Numbered from the stretch's first letter, positions 1-6,952 are shown. The stretch is DNA of 8,172 nucleotides from Acidobacteriota bacterium (GCA_003224195.1 QHYP01000159.1:1-8172), one strand, 5' to 3'. The notes: generated from the sequence alone by a model not told the origin. Made by a program: numbers and translations.

Positions 1-534
1 ATATTCGCGCAAGTTCGCTTCTGCCGCCATCCACCGCGCAAAGCGGTGTTCCACGGCGTCACCGGTGTCCGGAGCAGCGGCGCTATCCCCGCTGCCGGTC
101 AGCAACCCTGCGTGGCCCGTGAAATGGTGCTCGAGGCCGAGGGTCGCTTCAAAATTCCCACTGACCGCCGCGACGCCCCCGTCAAATTCCGGGCCATAGC
201 AGGCCAATTGCAATGGCGTCGGATTCATTTCCCACTTCATTCTTTCGGCATCGAACTCCCACAGATCCCAGTCCGCGGCGACAAAGTAGGCGGTATCCGC
301 GTGCAGAAGTTGCGCGGCCAGCGCCACCACTTCCGCCGCCCCCATCCCTCGACCGCGCAATTCCCAGTCCGCCACCGGCGGCTCGGCGGGGTCAACGGAT
401 TGCACGAGAAGTTGCGTAAACTCCGCGGTGGAAGAAGACAGCGGCGCAGTCGCCAGGAAACGCACGAACTGTTCGATCAGTGTGGCTTCGGAAAAATTTC
501 GCGTCCAGACGCGTAGATACGCTCGATTGGCCAT
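1..534 (-). CDS. Uncharacterised protein, 5' part (runs off the left edge)
   Basis: The frame is open from an ATG at 534-532 to position 1, giving exactly 178 codons with no stop; the C-terminus lies outside the window. The protein begins MANRAYLRVW and is rich in Trp and acidic residues, with segments such as YFVAADWDLWEFD (about residues 84-96) and HHFTGHAGLL (about 143-152). I see no signal peptide, membrane helix or catalytic motif I can name. The start resembles a hypothetical protein family I associate with Acidobacteriota, but this is recollection, not a search. There is no Shine-Dalgarno sequence; a perfect TATAAT lies 6 bases before the ATG, so the mRNA is probably leaderless. The gene follows the PilZ/coiled-coil gene by 114 bases and seems to have its own promoter. 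The function is unknown; that it is a real gene is fairly certain from the long open frame, natural composition and promoter. Confidence 0.82.
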   Translation of the reverse strand, partial: MANRAYLRVWTRNFSEATLIEQFVRFLATAPLSSSTAEFTQLLVQSVDPAEPPVADWELRGRGMGAAEVVALAAQLLHADTAYFVAADWDLWEFDAERMKWEMNPTPLQLACYGPEFDGGVAAVSGNFEATLGLEHHFTGHAGLLTGSGDSAAAPDTGDAVEHRFARWMAAEANLREY

Positions 535-540
535 CTGTGG

Positions 541-546
541 ATTATA
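541..546 (-). promoter_or_regulatory. -10 box (TATAAT) of a probable leaderless promoter
   Basis: Read on the minus strand, the consensus hexamer TATAAT is followed by CCACAG and then the ATG at 534. A sigma-70-type start site normally lies about 7 bases past the -10 box, which here is the A of the ATG. The -35 region is poor: TCGCTT at 17-base spacing. A perfect 12-base palindrome, CGGGCGCGCCCG (547-558), directly abuts the -10 box in the spacer and could be an operator or just GC-rich sequence. Confidence 0.5.
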
Positions 547-648
547 CGGGCGCGCCCGCAGGCAAGCGAACGGGACGGTTTGAGCCGCTGAGAGAAACGC
601 AGTCTGGCGCGGGCGACAGCCAAGTCTTGAGGCATCCGGGTGAGATCC

Positions 649-3423
649 TCAGAGCCCGCTCCCCGCTGTTTTTGCGTTGACCGGCGGGAACGTTCCAGCG
701 ATCTCTTGCAGGCGCGTGCGCAGCGCATCGCCAATTCCGCCCAGAACCTGCCCAAAGGTTTCGCGCAGTTTTTCCTCAGCGGCTTGAGCGACGCTGTCCA
801 GGACGTCACGAGATTGCCGGTCGAGCGTGGTAACGGCGGCGACCATCCAGGAATTCGACGCATTCTCCAAGCGCCCGCGGTATTGCTCGATCGCATCATC
901 ACTCGCTCTGCCGAAGAGCGCTCGCAGTTGCGTCTCGTGCTCTGCTCTTATCGCGCGCCACGATTCGAGCACCGGTTCGACCCCCGCCTGCACTTGCTCG
1001 TGCGCATCTCCGACGCCCGCCTCGACCACTCCCGCCATCGCAACGCGAAACCTCCGCAGAAAATCTTCTTGCTCCGCGGTCATCTGCACACCCAGCTCGT
1101 GCCGGAGCGCATCCGCCTGCACGCGGGACTCTTCCATCGTCTTGCGCACGTCCGCATCGAAGCCATCGAGTTCTTCCCGCGCATGGCGCTGAATCTCGTC
1201 GGTAAACGCGGCCGAAGTCGTTTCCGCCGCCTCAGCGAACAGCGCGCGCGCCCGCTCAAACGATTCCCGCACGGATTCTTCCAGCTGTCCCTGCGCGTGC
1301 TCCGTGAAGTTTCGGCTGTACCCGTCCAACTCCGCTGCAAATACGCTCGACACTTCGCCGGCCCGCTCGCGAAATTGCATCGCGGCCTGCTCGACACTCT
1401 TTTCGATCAGCTGCTGGAGTTGCGTCTGCGCCTTCTTCTCATACCACTCTGCCGATTTGAAAAGTTCCTCGACCGTGGCATGCTTCATCGCGCCTGCCCG
1501 CGCCTCAAAATCTTCCGTGTTGCGGGCCACTGCCGCCTGCGCCGATTCGTGGAACTCCTTTTGCATGCGCCCCCGATGCTCATGGAACCTTGTGAAAGCT
1601 TCCGCAAAGGCCTCCTCTGTTGTCCCGCGAATCCGGTCCTGCTGCAGGGTCACGGCCGCATCCAAAAGCGCGCGCCCGCCGGCAAGGCGTTGAACTGCTT
1701 CGTCGGCGCTCGTAATGTGCGGCTCGACGGCTGAGCGTATCTGCTCTTCAAACCTTCCGGCGGCGTCGCGGCCGGTCTCATCGAAAGCGGCGCGCACGCG
1801 CGTGAGGAGTTCCTCGGAGAGCGCTTCGGCGCGCGCGCGGAGTTCATCCCCACGTTGCGCAAGCAGGTTAATGAGATGCGACTGGAAATTTTCCAGCGCG
1901 GCTTTTTGGATTTCCCCTATCCGCGCCGCGAGCCCCTCTAGCTCTACCCTGGATGCCTCAACACCCATCTGCATTTCTTCTGCTCGCCGCAGGTCCGCGT
2001 TCAAACCCTCGCGCAGCGTTCCGATCCGAGCTTCGAGTTCGCGCTGAGCCGCAGCGGCAGCCTCCTGCATCGCCGCCTTTTGCCGAACTGCTTCTTCTTC
2101 CGCTTCTGCCTGCGTAGCGCGCGCTTGGTCTTTTAGCGACGCCGCGCTCCGTTCCATGCCGGCGGCAAGCATGCTCTCAATTCCTGCTCTCAATTGTTCT
2201 TCCGCCCCGTTCAGGCTCGCGGTCACCTTTTCCCGCCAGCTTGCCTCTGCAGTTGAAGACGCGGTCGCGAGCTGCCGGAGGTGTTCCTCGGCGGCGGTGG
2301 CCAGCAATTCGCGGGTCTTCTCTGCGGCTTCTTCCTGCCTACGCGCCCCTTCGTCAAGGGTCCGGGTGGCGGCCTCGGCCCGGGCGTCCAGTGCTGCTTC
2401 GGCCTGGCTCGCCGTGGCGCGCACCCTTTCTGCGGCTTCCTCAGCCGTTGCGCGGGCGCTGTCAAGAATTTCGGCAGCGTTGCGCAGCGATTCTTCCTGT
2501 GCCGCACCGTGGGCGCCGGCGTCGCGCAAAAGCTGCGCTTCCAAATCGCGCGTGAACTGCTCGAGTTGTGGCGCGAGCCACTTCGGTACCTCCAGCTGCA
2601 AGGCCTCGGCCGCCGCGCTGTGCGACGCCAGCGACCTCTCTTTCGCCTCCTGTTGGAGCGCCTCGATCAATCGCGCCACTTCCGTTGAAAGCTCCTCGCG
2701 TGCCGCAACGAATCGTGCCTCCCACTCCTGCCGCGCAGAGGTGAGCTCCGTTGTCACGGCGTGGGCAGCCGCCTCCCGCGCTGCCGTCTGGATCTGTTGC
2801 TTGGCGTCCGCGAGCAGCCGCGTCACTTGTCTCGCAAATTGCAGCGACACATCGGTGCTGGTCGGGGCGGGGAGGACATGAACGCCCTCGACCTGATTCT
2901 CCGCCGGGCGCTGAACTTCGACGGGTGGAGCCTGCGTTTCCGGCGCGAAAGGTTGCGCTTCTTCGCCCGGCGGCTGAATCGAAACATCCCCAGGGCGCGC
3001 TTCGGGAAACGCAAACCAGTCTTCGGGCGGAAACGCGATTCCCCACGCGTTGCCGGCTACCTCCAACTCGATTGCGACCTGGAAAAGTTGGCGCACCGTT
3101 CGCGGCCGCTGAATCCATGCCACTCTTCCTCGCACGGCGCGAGGCGCCTGGCCCGATTCGGGATGCGGAATCTCCAGCGAGATCCACATGTTTTTCAGCA
3201 CGTAGTGTTTCGATTGATAGCGGCAGCCGTGGCAATTAATGATCAGCGTCGAGGTGCGTTCCTGAAACGGCCGGCCCAGCGCGTCCACACCTGTCACCAC
3301 GAGCGGCACGGCCTGTACGATTCGTGTGCTACGGCGCTTTCTCAGTTCAGGGGTCATCTGTGGCGTGGTCTGCGGCACCATCTCACCGGATTCATCAAGG
3401 AGGTTACTTCCCTGTTCATCCAT
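649..3423 (-). CDS. PilZ-like domain protein with very long coiled coil
   Basis: The product is 924 residues from the ATG at 3423-3421. Residues about 28-140 look like a degenerate PilZ domain. A basic RxxxR motif is present (R30-R34, in RKRRSTR), followed by beta-rich sequence ending in VAWIQRPRTVRQLFQVAIEL. The second PilZ motif, DxSxxG, is missing; its place holds N-C-H-G-C-R-Y (63-69), so c-di-GMP binding is doubtful. A Pro/Glu-rich linker (about 143-190) leads to about 720 residues of Ala/Glu/Arg/Gln-rich heptad-like helix reaching nearly to the C-terminus. No transmembrane segment or signal peptide is visible, so it is probably a cytoplasmic, elongated protein. The role is unknown; a structural, scaffold or motility/polarity function is only a guess. 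The frame extends upstream to a TTG at 3468, immediately after the preceding stop, but without a ribosome binding site. I prefer the ATG, which has AAGGA 14 bases upstream. It lies 45 bases after the Mpo1-like gene, probably co-transcribed. Confidence 0.85.
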   Translation of the reverse strand: MDEQGSNLLDESGEMVPQTTPQMTPELRKRRSTRIVQAVPLVVTGVDALGRPFQERTSTLIINCHGCRYQSKHYVLKNMWISLEIPHPESGQAPRAVRGRVAWIQRPRTVRQLFQVAIELEVAGNAWGIAFPPEDWFAFPEARPGDVSIQPPGEEAQPFAPETQAPPVEVQRPAENQVEGVHVLPAPTSTDVSLQFARQVTRLLADAKQQIQTAAREAAAHAVTTELTSARQEWEARFVAAREELSTEVARLIEALQQEAKERSLASHSAAAEALQLEVPKWLAPQLEQFTRDLEAQLLRDAGAHGAAQEESLRNAAEILDSARATAEEAAERVRATASQAEAALDARAEAATRTLDEGARRQEEAAEKTRELLATAAEEHLRQLATASSTAEASWREKVTASLNGAEEQLRAGIESMLAAGMERSAASLKDQARATQAEAEEEAVRQKAAMQEAAAAAQRELEARIGTLREGLNADLRRAEEMQMGVEASRVELEGLAARIGEIQKAALENFQSHLINLLAQRGDELRARAEALSEELLTRVRAAFDETGRDAAGRFEEQIRSAVEPHITSADEAVQRLAGGRALLDAAVTLQQDRIRGTTEEAFAEAFTRFHEHRGRMQKEFHESAQAAVARNTEDFEARAGAMKHATVEELFKSAEWYEKKAQTQLQQLIEKSVEQAAMQFRERAGEVSSVFAAELDGYSRNFTEHAQGQLEESVRESFERARALFAEAAETTSAAFTDEIQRHAREELDGFDADVRKTMEESRVQADALRHELGVQMTAEQEDFLRRFRVAMAGVVEAGVGDAHEQVQAGVEPVLESWRAIRAEHETQLRALFGRASDDAIEQYRGRLENASNSWMVAAVTTLDRQSRDVLDSVAQAAEEKLRETFGQVLGGIGDALRTRLQEIAGTFPPVNAKTAGSGL

Positions 3424-3468
3424 CGGTTCGGTCCGGATCCTTTGTCGGCTCTGCGGAAGCAACCTCAA

Positions 3469-3798
3469 TTACGACTGTGGCGCCCGAGTCTGCCGGGATG
3501 TTTTCTTTTCGCGGTGTCCCGTCAGATACATCCACGTTTCATTCGCCACCCAAATCGGACCCACGAGGAAATAGATTGGTCCCCGGAAAAACGCCGGGTT
3601 GTTGCCCTCGATGCGGTGGCCGAGAAGCAACAGCACCCAGCCTCCCAAAAACAGGCCGATGCCCAGGAGCCATTTCATCAGGAAGAGCCCGACTATGCCG
3701 GCGAAAATCACCGGTATGCCCACTCCGTGCAACAGTTTATTCCAGGGAGACGAATGCTCGTGGTTGTACTGCGCCATGTAGTGCGCCAGACCTGCCAT
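3469..3798 (-). CDS. Mpo1-like (DUF962) small membrane protein
   Basis: The product is 109 residues and matches the Mpo1-like/DUF962 family. Visible hallmarks are N20-K-L-L-H24-x-x-G-I-P near the N-terminus and G60-H61-R-I-E-G-N-N-P-A in the middle. About three hydrophobic segments (roughly 26-42, 44-60 and 74-90) mark it as an integral membrane protein. The yeast member, Mpo1, is an Fe(II)-dependent dioxygenase that alpha-oxidises 2-hydroxy fatty acids during phytosphingosine breakdown; H24 and H61 are the likely equivalents of conserved metal-binding histidines. Whether bacterial members do the same reaction is not known to me, so the activity is inference. The start is secure: AAGGAGGT (3811-3804) lies 5 bases before the ATG. 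The length is normal for short bacterial members. It heads a probable two-gene unit with the PilZ/coiled-coil gene. The charged tail, from about residue 95, is not part of the family core. Confidence 0.88.
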   Translation of the reverse strand: MAGLAHYMAQYNHEHSSPWNKLLHGVGIPVIFAGIVGLFLMKWLLGIGLFLGGWVLLLLGHRIEGNNPAFFRGPIYFLVGPIWVANETWMYLTGHREKKTSRQTRAPQS

Positions 3799-3803
3799 AG
3801 CGC

Positions 3804-3811
3804 ACCTCCTT
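3804..3811 (-). promoter_or_regulatory. Strong Shine-Dalgarno of the Mpo1-like gene
   Basis: AAGGAGGT read on the minus strand, 5 bases before the ATG at 3798. It is one of the strongest ribosome binding sites in the window and fixes the start. Confidence 0.8.
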
Positions 3812-3980
3812 GCCAGGGGGACATTGTCCGCGGAAATTTCACTCTACAACGAAATACGCGCGATTGCTAGAGCCGCGGCGGCCTTTCGCTAAAATTTTTC
3901 ACGAAACGTCCCTTTGCCGTCCTAGAACGGAGGTTGGAGAGGTACTACGCGTGCGCCTGCATTTCGTAAGAGGGAAGGAT

Positions 3981-4010
3981 GGAGCGCAATGCTCGCTGCA
4001 TTAGCACTCC
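3981..4010 (-). terminator. Hairpin directly after recR, terminator-like
   Basis: On the minus strand, one base after the recR stop, GGAGTGCTAATGC and GCATTGCGCTCC can pair around the loop AGCGA. The stem has 12 base pairs with a single bulged T and one G-U pair. It is followed by the pyrimidine-rich ATCCTTCCCTCTT rather than a clean T-run. It could therefore be an intrinsic terminator of moderate strength or a 3'-end stabilising hairpin closing the dnaX-ybaB-recR unit. Confidence 0.5.
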
Positions 4011-4011
4011 G

Positions 4012-4611
4012 TCAGAGCTCTCGCCGGCCTTCCATGGCCTTCAGCATGGTCACTTCATCGGCGTATTCGAGGTCCGCGCCCACTGGGATGCCCACTCCGA
4101 TCCGCGTCACCCGCACGCCCAGCGGTTTCAGCAGCTTGGACAGGTAGACAGCCGTAGCTTCGCCTTCCGCCGTCGGGTTGGTGGCAATGATGATTTCTTC
4201 CACCGCTCCGCCCTTCAGCCGCTCGATCAAACTCTTGATCTTGAGTTGTTCCGGACCGCGTCCCTGCAGCGGGGAAAGCGCTCCCCCCAGCACGTGGTAA
4301 AGTCCGTTGTAGGTCCGCGTTTTCTCGATGGCCAATATGTTGTGCGGCTCTTCAATCACACAGATTGTCTTGCGGCTCCGGTTCGCGCCCGTGCAATACA
4401 AGCACGGATCGGCGTCCGTGATGTTGTGGCACACGGAGCACTGGCGGATTTTTTCTTTGGCGTCGCGGATGGCGTCGGCCAGCGCCAGTGCGTCTTCCGG
4501 CGCCACTCGCAACAAATGGAACGCCAGCCGCTGCGCCGTCTTTTGCCCGATTCCCGGCAGGTGCTTCAGCTCTTCAATCAATCGCTCGATCGGTGCGGCG
4601 TAATCCGGCAT
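4012..4611 (-). CDS. recR: Recombination mediator protein RecR
   Basis: The product is 199 residues, the usual RecR length. RecR acts with RecO (and RecF) in the cytoplasm to load RecA on SSB-coated single-stranded DNA at gaps and stalled forks. The domain order is typical: a helix-hairpin-helix with LPGIGQKTAQRLAFHLL at 18-34, a C4 zinc finger with Cys58, Cys61, Cys70 and Cys73, then a Toprim domain with the acidic VIEE at 85-88. The C-terminal segment holds TNPTAEGEATAVYL (144-157) and RIGVGIPVGADLEYAD (170-185), the usual RecR signature. It is third in the dnaX-ybaB-recR unit, 87 bases after ybaB. No Shine-Dalgarno is visible before the ATG; the start is chosen because the N-terminus aligns with the family as I know it. 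All expected key residues are present. Confidence 0.97.
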   Translation of the reverse strand: MPDYAAPIERLIEELKHLPGIGQKTAQRLAFHLLRVAPEDALALADAIRDAKEKIRQCSVCHNITDADPCLYCTGANRSRKTICVIEEPHNILAIEKTRTYNGLYHVLGGALSPLQGRGPEQLKIKSLIERLKGGAVEEIIIATNPTAEGEATAVYLSKLLKPLGVRVTRIGVGIPVGADLEYADEVTMLKAMEGRREL

Positions 4612-4698
4612 GGAATTATCTGGAAAAAAATGTGAAGGACCGCGCTGCGCCGCGCCTGCTCGCGCCGCTCAAGGTGTCCACAGGTTTTTCTTGCAAGT

Positions 4699-5025
4699 TC
4701 AGAAAAGTCCGGGAATTTTAAGGCCCGCTAACCCCGGCAGGCCGCCGGCGAGATTCTTCATCTGATTGGCGAGTTCTTCGTCCACGCGGCGGGACGCCTC
4801 GTTGACGGCGGCGCGAATCAAGTCCTGCAGCATCTCCTGGTCTTTGCTCTTGAAGACGTCGGGTTCGACGTGCACGTCCACCACCTGCTTCTGCCCGTTC
4901 ATCTTCACCGTCACCATGCCTCCACCGGCGGAGGCTTCCACGGTCACGGCGTTCACCTGCCGTTGCAGGTCCTCCTGCAATTGGCGGAACCGCGAAAGCA
5001 TTTGCTGCAGGGCGCTGACTTCCAT
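4699..5025 (-). CDS. ybaB: YbaB/EbfC family nucleoid-associated protein
   Basis: The product is 108 residues, typical for the YbaB/EbfC family of small dimeric DNA-binding proteins, which bind duplex DNA and are thought to act in nucleoid organisation or gene regulation. The pattern is characteristic: an N-terminal amphipathic helix (LQQMLSRFRQLQEDLQRQV), a central beta hairpin with the Gly-rich turn AGGGMVTVKMNGQKQVVDVHVEP (33-55), a helix DLIRAAVNEASRRVDEELANQM, and a Gly/Pro/Leu-rich tail. The start codon lies 2 bases after the dnaX stop, and its ribosome binding site AAGAGGAA (5038-5031) is inside the last dnaX codons, so translation is probably coupled. This dnaX-ybaB-recR order is widely conserved, and ybaB is usually assumed to have a recombination-linked role because of it; that link is inference. 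Confidence 0.95.
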   Translation of the reverse strand: MEVSALQQMLSRFRQLQEDLQRQVNAVTVEASAGGGMVTVKMNGQKQVVDVHVEPDVFKSKDQEMLQDLIRAAVNEASRRVDEELANQMKNLAGGLPGLAGLKIPGLF

Positions 5026-5027
5026 GG

Positions 5028-6719
5028 TTATTCCTCTTGCCGCCTCTTCACTTCGGAAATTTTTCCTCCAAAGCGTTGCAGCATCGCCCGCACCATCGGA
5101 TCTTGCTCGAATTGCGCGCGCAACTCCTGCGCGCCAGTTGGCGTTCGCGAACTCCCCGCGGCTGCCGCAACCGCTCCACTTTCGAGTCTAACACAGACGC
5201 GAACTGGCCGGCCCAGCACTTTGCTCGAAGCGTCACGCACCTTCTCGAGTGTCTCGCGTCCCTCCAGTAACTCCGCGAACGCGCGGCTCTCCGGTTGAAA
5301 ATACAAGCGCAACTCAGCGCCCTCCAGCTCCCATCTTCGCGCATGTTCGACCAGTTCGCTGGCAAATTTCTGCTGCGCCTCAATCATCGCCTTGATTTCC
5401 GCAACCTGCTCCGCTTCGATTCCGCTCGCGGCCGGCGCGGAAGCCGGGCGCTCCGCCACTTTTGCATTCACGGGCCTCGTCGGTTCCGGCGCATTCCCCT
5501 CGGCCGAAGCGCCCCGCTGTTTCCTGTCCGGTGCGGCAGATGGTTTTGCGTGCGGAGGTGCGCTTGCACCCGGCGCGGCCGCAGGCGTGCCGCCGCGCAG
5601 CTCTCCGAGCAATTCCTCGAGTGACCCAAGCCGCGACGCGTTCACGAGCCGCAGCAAGCCCATCTCGAGGTGGATGCGCGGATCGGGCCTGCGCCGCAGG
5701 TCATCATCGGTCTGCAACAAAATCTGGAAGTATCGCGTCAGGTCTTCTTCGGTAAAACGCGACGCCGCCTCCGTGATCCTCGGCCGCTGGTCCGGCGTCG
5801 CCGCGATTAGGTCGGAATCCGCGCCGCACACTCGCGCCAGAAGCAGGTTGCGCATGTGCCGGATCGCCTCGCGGCAAAAATGTTGTAGGTTGCGGCCTTC
5901 TTTTTGAAAGCGATGCACCAGCGCCAGCGCGCGATCCGCGGAGCCTTCGGCAATCGCCCCGACAAGTTCGTCGAGCGCATCCTCCGAAACGATGCCGAGC
6001 AATTCGCGCACTTCATTGTCCGCGATCGTGTCGCCGCAGTATGCCCGCGCCTGCTCCAGCAATGACAGCGCGTCGCGCAGGCTCCCTTCGGCCGCGCGAG
6101 AGATAACCGCGAGCGCGCCCGGCTCGATCGTGAGACCTTCCTTTGCCGCAATCTCCTCAATCCGCCCCGCGATTTCGTTGAACGAGAGGGCGCGGAAATG
6201 GAAATGTTGCGACCGGGACCTGATGGTGTCCACCAGGTCTTCGGGCTGCGTCGTCGCCATCACGAAGATCACCCGGTCGGGTGGCTCTTCCAGCGTTTTC
6301 AGCAGGGCATTCGACGCCTCGCCTGTCAGCATGTGCGCTTCATCGAGGATCACGATCTTTGTGCGTGCGGCGGCTGGCGCGTAGCGCACCATCTCGCGCA
6401 GTTCACGGATCTGGTCGATGCCGCGGTTCGAGGCGGCGTCAATCTCGATCACGTCAAGCGACGTGCCCGCCGCAATTGCTTTGCACGAATCGCAAACGCC
6501 GCAAGGCTCCGGCGCCGGTCCTTTCACGCAGTTCAACGCCTTGGCGAGGATGCGCGCCGCGGTCGTTTTCCCCACGCCGCGCGCGCCGGAAAAAATGTAC
6601 GCGTGCGCCACGCGGTTCATGCGGATGGCGTTGGCCAGCGTTTCGGTGACGTGGGATTGGCCGACGAGTTCGGCGAACGTCTGCGGACGCCACTTCCGGG
6701 CAATGACCTGGTAGCTCAT
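5028..6719 (-). CDS. dnaX: DNA polymerase III subunit tau (clamp loader ATPase)
   Basis: The product is 563 residues from the ATG at 6719-6717. DnaX is the AAA+ motor of the clamp loader, which opens the beta sliding clamp and ties the polymerase cores to the replisome. Visible motifs are the conserved start MSYQVIARKWRPQTFAELVGQ, Walker A GARGVGKT (45-52), a zinc site with Cys64, Cys73, Cys76 and Cys79, Walker B VILDEAH (123-129) and the sensor region EGSLRDALSLLEQA (211-224). The usual SRC motif reads SRS here (168-170), keeping the arginine finger R169. An Ala/Pro-rich linker (about 376-432) precedes a C-terminal tau-type domain. The reading frame stays open upstream to 6962, but that 81-codon extension runs through the SRP RNA gene and is not coding. 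A purine-rich GAAGAGAG abuts the ATG. I see no A-run slippery site in the linker, so a frameshifted gamma form is not evident. First gene of dnaX-ybaB-recR. Confidence 0.96.
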   Translation of the reverse strand: MSYQVIARKWRPQTFAELVGQSHVTETLANAIRMNRVAHAYIFSGARGVGKTTAARILAKALNCVKGPAPEPCGVCDSCKAIAAGTSLDVIEIDAASNRGIDQIRELREMVRYAPAAARTKIVILDEAHMLTGEASNALLKTLEEPPDRVIFVMATTQPEDLVDTIRSRSQHFHFRALSFNEIAGRIEEIAAKEGLTIEPGALAVISRAAEGSLRDALSLLEQARAYCGDTIADNEVRELLGIVSEDALDELVGAIAEGSADRALALVHRFQKEGRNLQHFCREAIRHMRNLLLARVCGADSDLIAATPDQRPRITEAASRFTEEDLTRYFQILLQTDDDLRRRPDPRIHLEMGLLRLVNASRLGSLEELLGELRGGTPAAAPGASAPPHAKPSAAPDRKQRGASAEGNAPEPTRPVNAKVAERPASAPAASGIEAEQVAEIKAMIEAQQKFASELVEHARRWELEGAELRLYFQPESRAFAELLEGRETLEKVRDASSKVLGRPVRVCVRLESGAVAAAAGSSRTPTGAQELRAQFEQDPMVRAMLQRFGGKISEVKRRQEE

Positions 6720-6744
6720 CTCTCTTCGTAATTCGCTAAATGTC

Positions 6745-6763
6745 CGATCGAAAATTTCGAACG
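6745..6763. repeat. AT-centred palindrome upstream of dnaX
   Basis: A 19-base near-perfect palindrome, CGATCGAAAATTTCGAACG on the plus strand, matches in 8 of 9 pairs about a central A. It lies between the SRP RNA 3' end and the dnaX start, 25 bases from the ATG. It could be a protein-binding site near a dnaX promoter, or chance; no factor can be named. No convincing -35/-10 pair was found here, so dnaX may partly depend on read-through from the SRP RNA promoter. Confidence 0.35.
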
Positions 6764-6810
6764 CTTTTACCGAACACTGACCGCCGACCGCAGAGCAGGG
6801 AAAGAAACGA

Positions 6811-6914
6811 GGAACTTCGGGTGATCCGCGGCACCCGAGGCATTCCCGGTACCGTTGCTCCCTTCCGGGCCTGGCGGGGTTCGCGGGACCTCGTTGCACA
6901 GAGCCCGAAGTTCC
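6811..6914 (-). ncRNA. ffs: Small signal recognition particle RNA (4.5S type)
   Basis: Read on the minus strand, the region folds as a single long hairpin closed by a perfect 11-base-pair stem: GGAACTTCGGG at the 5' end (6914-6904) pairs with CCCGAAGTTCC at the 3' end (6821-6811). The apex carries the universal SRP domain IV signature CCAGGCCCGGAAGGGAGCA: the GGAA tetraloop closed by CCC/GGG, flanked by the asymmetric loop (CAGG and AGCA) that binds Ffh. The length of 104 bases fits the short bacterial form lacking an Alu domain. The RNA works with Ffh and FtsY to target nascent membrane proteins. The position just upstream of dnaX matches scr-dnaX in Bacillus subtilis. There is no clean T-run after the basal stem, only TCGTTTCTTT, so the 3' end may come from processing or weak termination. 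Ends are set by the stem and may shift by a few bases. Confidence 0.94.
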
Positions 6915-6952
6915 ACGCTCCGGCAGTCGCGCATTGCGCGGCTGCAAAATCG

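Larger units (their letters stand above)
3799..4011. other. Intergenic region between recR and the Mpo1-like gene
   Basis: These 213 bases hold the recR-proximal hairpin (3981-4010), an AT-rich imperfect palindrome (3884-3906) and the ribosome binding site of the Mpo1-like gene. The palindrome has arms TTTCG and CGAAA around an A/T core, with 9 of 11 base pairs matching about a central base. A promoter for the downstream unit is expected here, but I find no convincing -35/-10 pair; TAGAGT, read on the minus strand near 3845, is only a weak candidate. An open frame on the plus strand (3810-4004) has no supporting signal and is not called. Confidence 0.5.

Noticed and set aside
640..1734. Long open frame (364 codons) on the plus strand opposite the coiled-coil gene
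   Set aside because: The protein is Arg/His/Leu-rich with no recognisable domain and is the antisense of a GC-rich Ala/Glu coiled-coil gene, where antisense frames commonly stay open. No ribosome binding site stands out.
3424..3468. TTG start giving a 939-residue PilZ/coiled-coil protein
   Set aside because: The TTG directly follows the preceding stop with no Shine-Dalgarno; the 15 extra residues look like non-conserved basic sequence. It remains possible through translational coupling.
2761..3870. Long open frame (369 codons) on the plus strand spanning the PilZ and Mpo1-like genes
   Set aside because: It crosses two well-supported minus-strand genes and their junction, has a basic low-complexity composition and no family resemblance.
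3810..4004. 64-codon plus-strand frame in the recR/Mpo1-like gap
   Set aside because: No ribosome binding site, no recognisable composition or motif, and it runs through the recR-proximal hairpin.
5898..5910. Possible programmed frameshift in dnaX (CAAAAAG on the coding strand)
   Set aside because: The run has only five As and lies in the middle of domain III (about residue 272), not in the linker where the gamma-producing frameshift occurs in Escherichia coli or Thermus. No suitable slippery run was seen in the linker.
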